Assembly: GCA_029721435.1 (NCBI GenBank)
Contig: CM056583.1
Coordinates: forward strand, 58,184,120-58,248,119
Source: Gymnothorax reevesii
Lineage: Eukaryota > Chordata > Actinopteri > Anguilliformes > Muraenidae
Direction: 5' to 3'
DNA length: 64,000 nucleotides
In this document: in pieces, positions 62,854 to 64,000 of the stretch
How the letters are laid out: each line of letters opens with the position of its first letter
Numbering within the stretch: the stretch's first letter is position 1
The notes under the pieces: model-generated
What the model was told of the DNA's origin: nothing
Database searches by the model: none
What the model saw: only the letters and a program-made list of their open reading frames with translations
Made by a program: the position numbers and the translations under genes

Positions 62854-63998
62854 CGACTCCAGGACGCAAGATTATCGGCCGCTAAGCACCGAAGAGTATT
62901 CTCTAGGGACTGATTAATGCGCTCAGTCTGCTCGTTAGTCTCAGGATGAAACCCTGATGACAGGCTTACCGTGGCCCCCAACTGTTTACAAAAAGCATGC
63001 CAAAATTTGGCCGCAAACTGAGGACCCTTGTCAGAAACTATATCAAAGGGGAGACCATGCAACCGGAACACATGGTTAACAACTAGGAGGGCTGTCTCCC
63101 GCGCAGAAGACAGTTTAGGCAATGCGATAAAATGAGCGGCCTTGGAAAAAGGGTCGACCACAACCAGGACGACAGTATTGCCATCAGAGACGGGCTGGCC
63201 CGTGATAAAATCGAGCGCAATATGGCTCCAAGGGCATTTGGGTACCGGCAATGGGCGCAACAGATCAGCGGGGGGGAGATGGGACACCTTATTCCTGGCA
63301 CAAGTCCTGCATGCTGCCACAAATTCCTGAATGTCCTTTATCATGCTGGGCCACCAAAATCGTCAGGCTAAGAACTGCTTAGTACGATGGGCCCCAGGGT
63401 GACCTGCCAGACGGGAAGAGTGTCCCCACTGGAGAACCTGTGAACAAACTGCCATGGGAACAAATAGACAACCGGGCGGTTCCCCACAAGGACCGGGATC
63501 GGTTCTTAATGCCTCCTGTACCACAGGTTCCACGTCCCACTGGACAGGTGCCGAGATCTGATCAACTGGCATCGGATCACGATCACGATCATAAATCCTT
63601 GATAAGGCATCTGGCTCAATATTTTTTGAGCCAGGGCGGTAAGTTAACATGAAATTAAAACGGTTAAAAAACAACAACCACCGCGCCTGCTGGGAATTAC
63701 GTCGCTTGGTCTGCTGAATATACTGGAGATTTTTATGATCAGTCCAGACCACAAATGGATGTTCAAACCCCTCCAGCCAATGGCACCACTCCTCTAATGC
63801 CAGCTTAACGGCTAACAACTCCCCGTCACCGATGCTGTAATTTCGCTCAGCAGCAGACAGTGACTTGGAGAAGTAGGTGCATGGGTGTAGCTTATTGTCC
63901 CAAAGGGGGCGCTGGGACAAGATAGCACCCACTCCGACCTCCGAGGCATCAACATCCACCACAAATCGGAGGGAGGGGTCGGGCAAAACCAGAATGGG
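62832..63998 (-). pseudogene. Ty3/gypsy chromovirus pol fragment (RNase H and integrase)
   Basis: The minus-strand polyprotein fragment enters from beyond the right edge. RNase H is visible first: the Asp of DVDASEVGVGA, the Glu of GDGELLAVK, the Asp of WTDHKNLQYI, then DALSR. The integrase zinc finger (GHPGAHRT, then CRTCARNK) follows, and then the catalytic core with Asp in ALDFITGQ, Asp in VSDKGPQF and Glu shortly after FHPETN. One in-frame TGA at 63363-63365 interrupts the zinc-finger region. Homology ends inside the integrase near 62853, so the integrase C-terminus, any chromodomain and the 3' LTR are missing. Protease, reverse transcriptase and gag would lie at higher coordinates outside the window. 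It is a dead, 3'-truncated copy. Confidence 0.92.
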
Positions 63999-64000
63999 TT

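Overview
This window comes from a vertebrate nuclear genome, most likely a teleost fish. It is AT-rich, nearly free of long open frames, and full of repeats of fish type: Tc1/mariner, hAT and TTAA-target DNA transposons, an L2-clade LINE, a 5S-headed SINE, solo LTRs and a Ty3/gypsy chromovirus. There is no prokaryotic organisation. The species cannot be named from the sequence.

The one host gene I can support is the 5' part of gfra2, the neurturin co-receptor GDNF family receptor alpha-2, on the minus strand. Three coding exons join in frame, with canonical splice sites and phase 1 at every junction: exon 1 (signal peptide, 36036-36075), exon 2 (first cysteine-rich domain, 33773-34087) and exon 3 (short linker, 18049-18132). 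Intron 1 is about 1.9 kb and intron 2 about 15.6 kb. The exons for the later cysteine-rich domains and the GPI signal were not found and probably lie beyond base 1. A CpG-rich flank (about 36.1-37.6 kb) with two perfect CRE palindromes is the likely promoter. Intron 2 holds a good match to the REST/NRSF RE1 element at 23447-23467, which suits a neuronal gene.

Layout: 1-18048 is intron 3, with a tandem array (2.2-3.0 kb), a solo LTR (6.1-7.2 kb), a diverged tandem duplication (7.5-8.4 kb), a 5S-headed SINE (10.3-10.7 kb), a decayed Tc1 copy (12.0-13.1 kb) and another Tc1 copy split by a solo LTR (13.8-15.7 kb). 18133-33772 is intron 2, with an L2 LINE (19.2-20.8 kb), the RE1 region, a solo LTR (32.0-33.3 kb) and a TTAA-flanked MITE (33.3-33.6 kb). 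34-37.6 kb holds the gfra2 5' end and flank. 37.6-64 kb shows no host gene. It is a repeat-rich interval with nested transposons (43.7-48.0 and 49.5-51.6 kb), a strong 88-nt hairpin (42.55 kb), a solo LTR carrying a 27-bp minisatellite (53.5-55.0 kb) and, at the right edge, a truncated gypsy polyprotein.

Much of the window's history can be read from target-site duplications. Five LTRs, four with exact 5-bp duplications or nearly so, are each flanked as solo LTRs, and several elements sit inside others. No new biological system is evident. The most useful leads are the RE1 site, the pre-miRNA-like hairpin, a sense-oriented LTR with a poly(A) signal in gfra2 intron 3, and the nested element structures.
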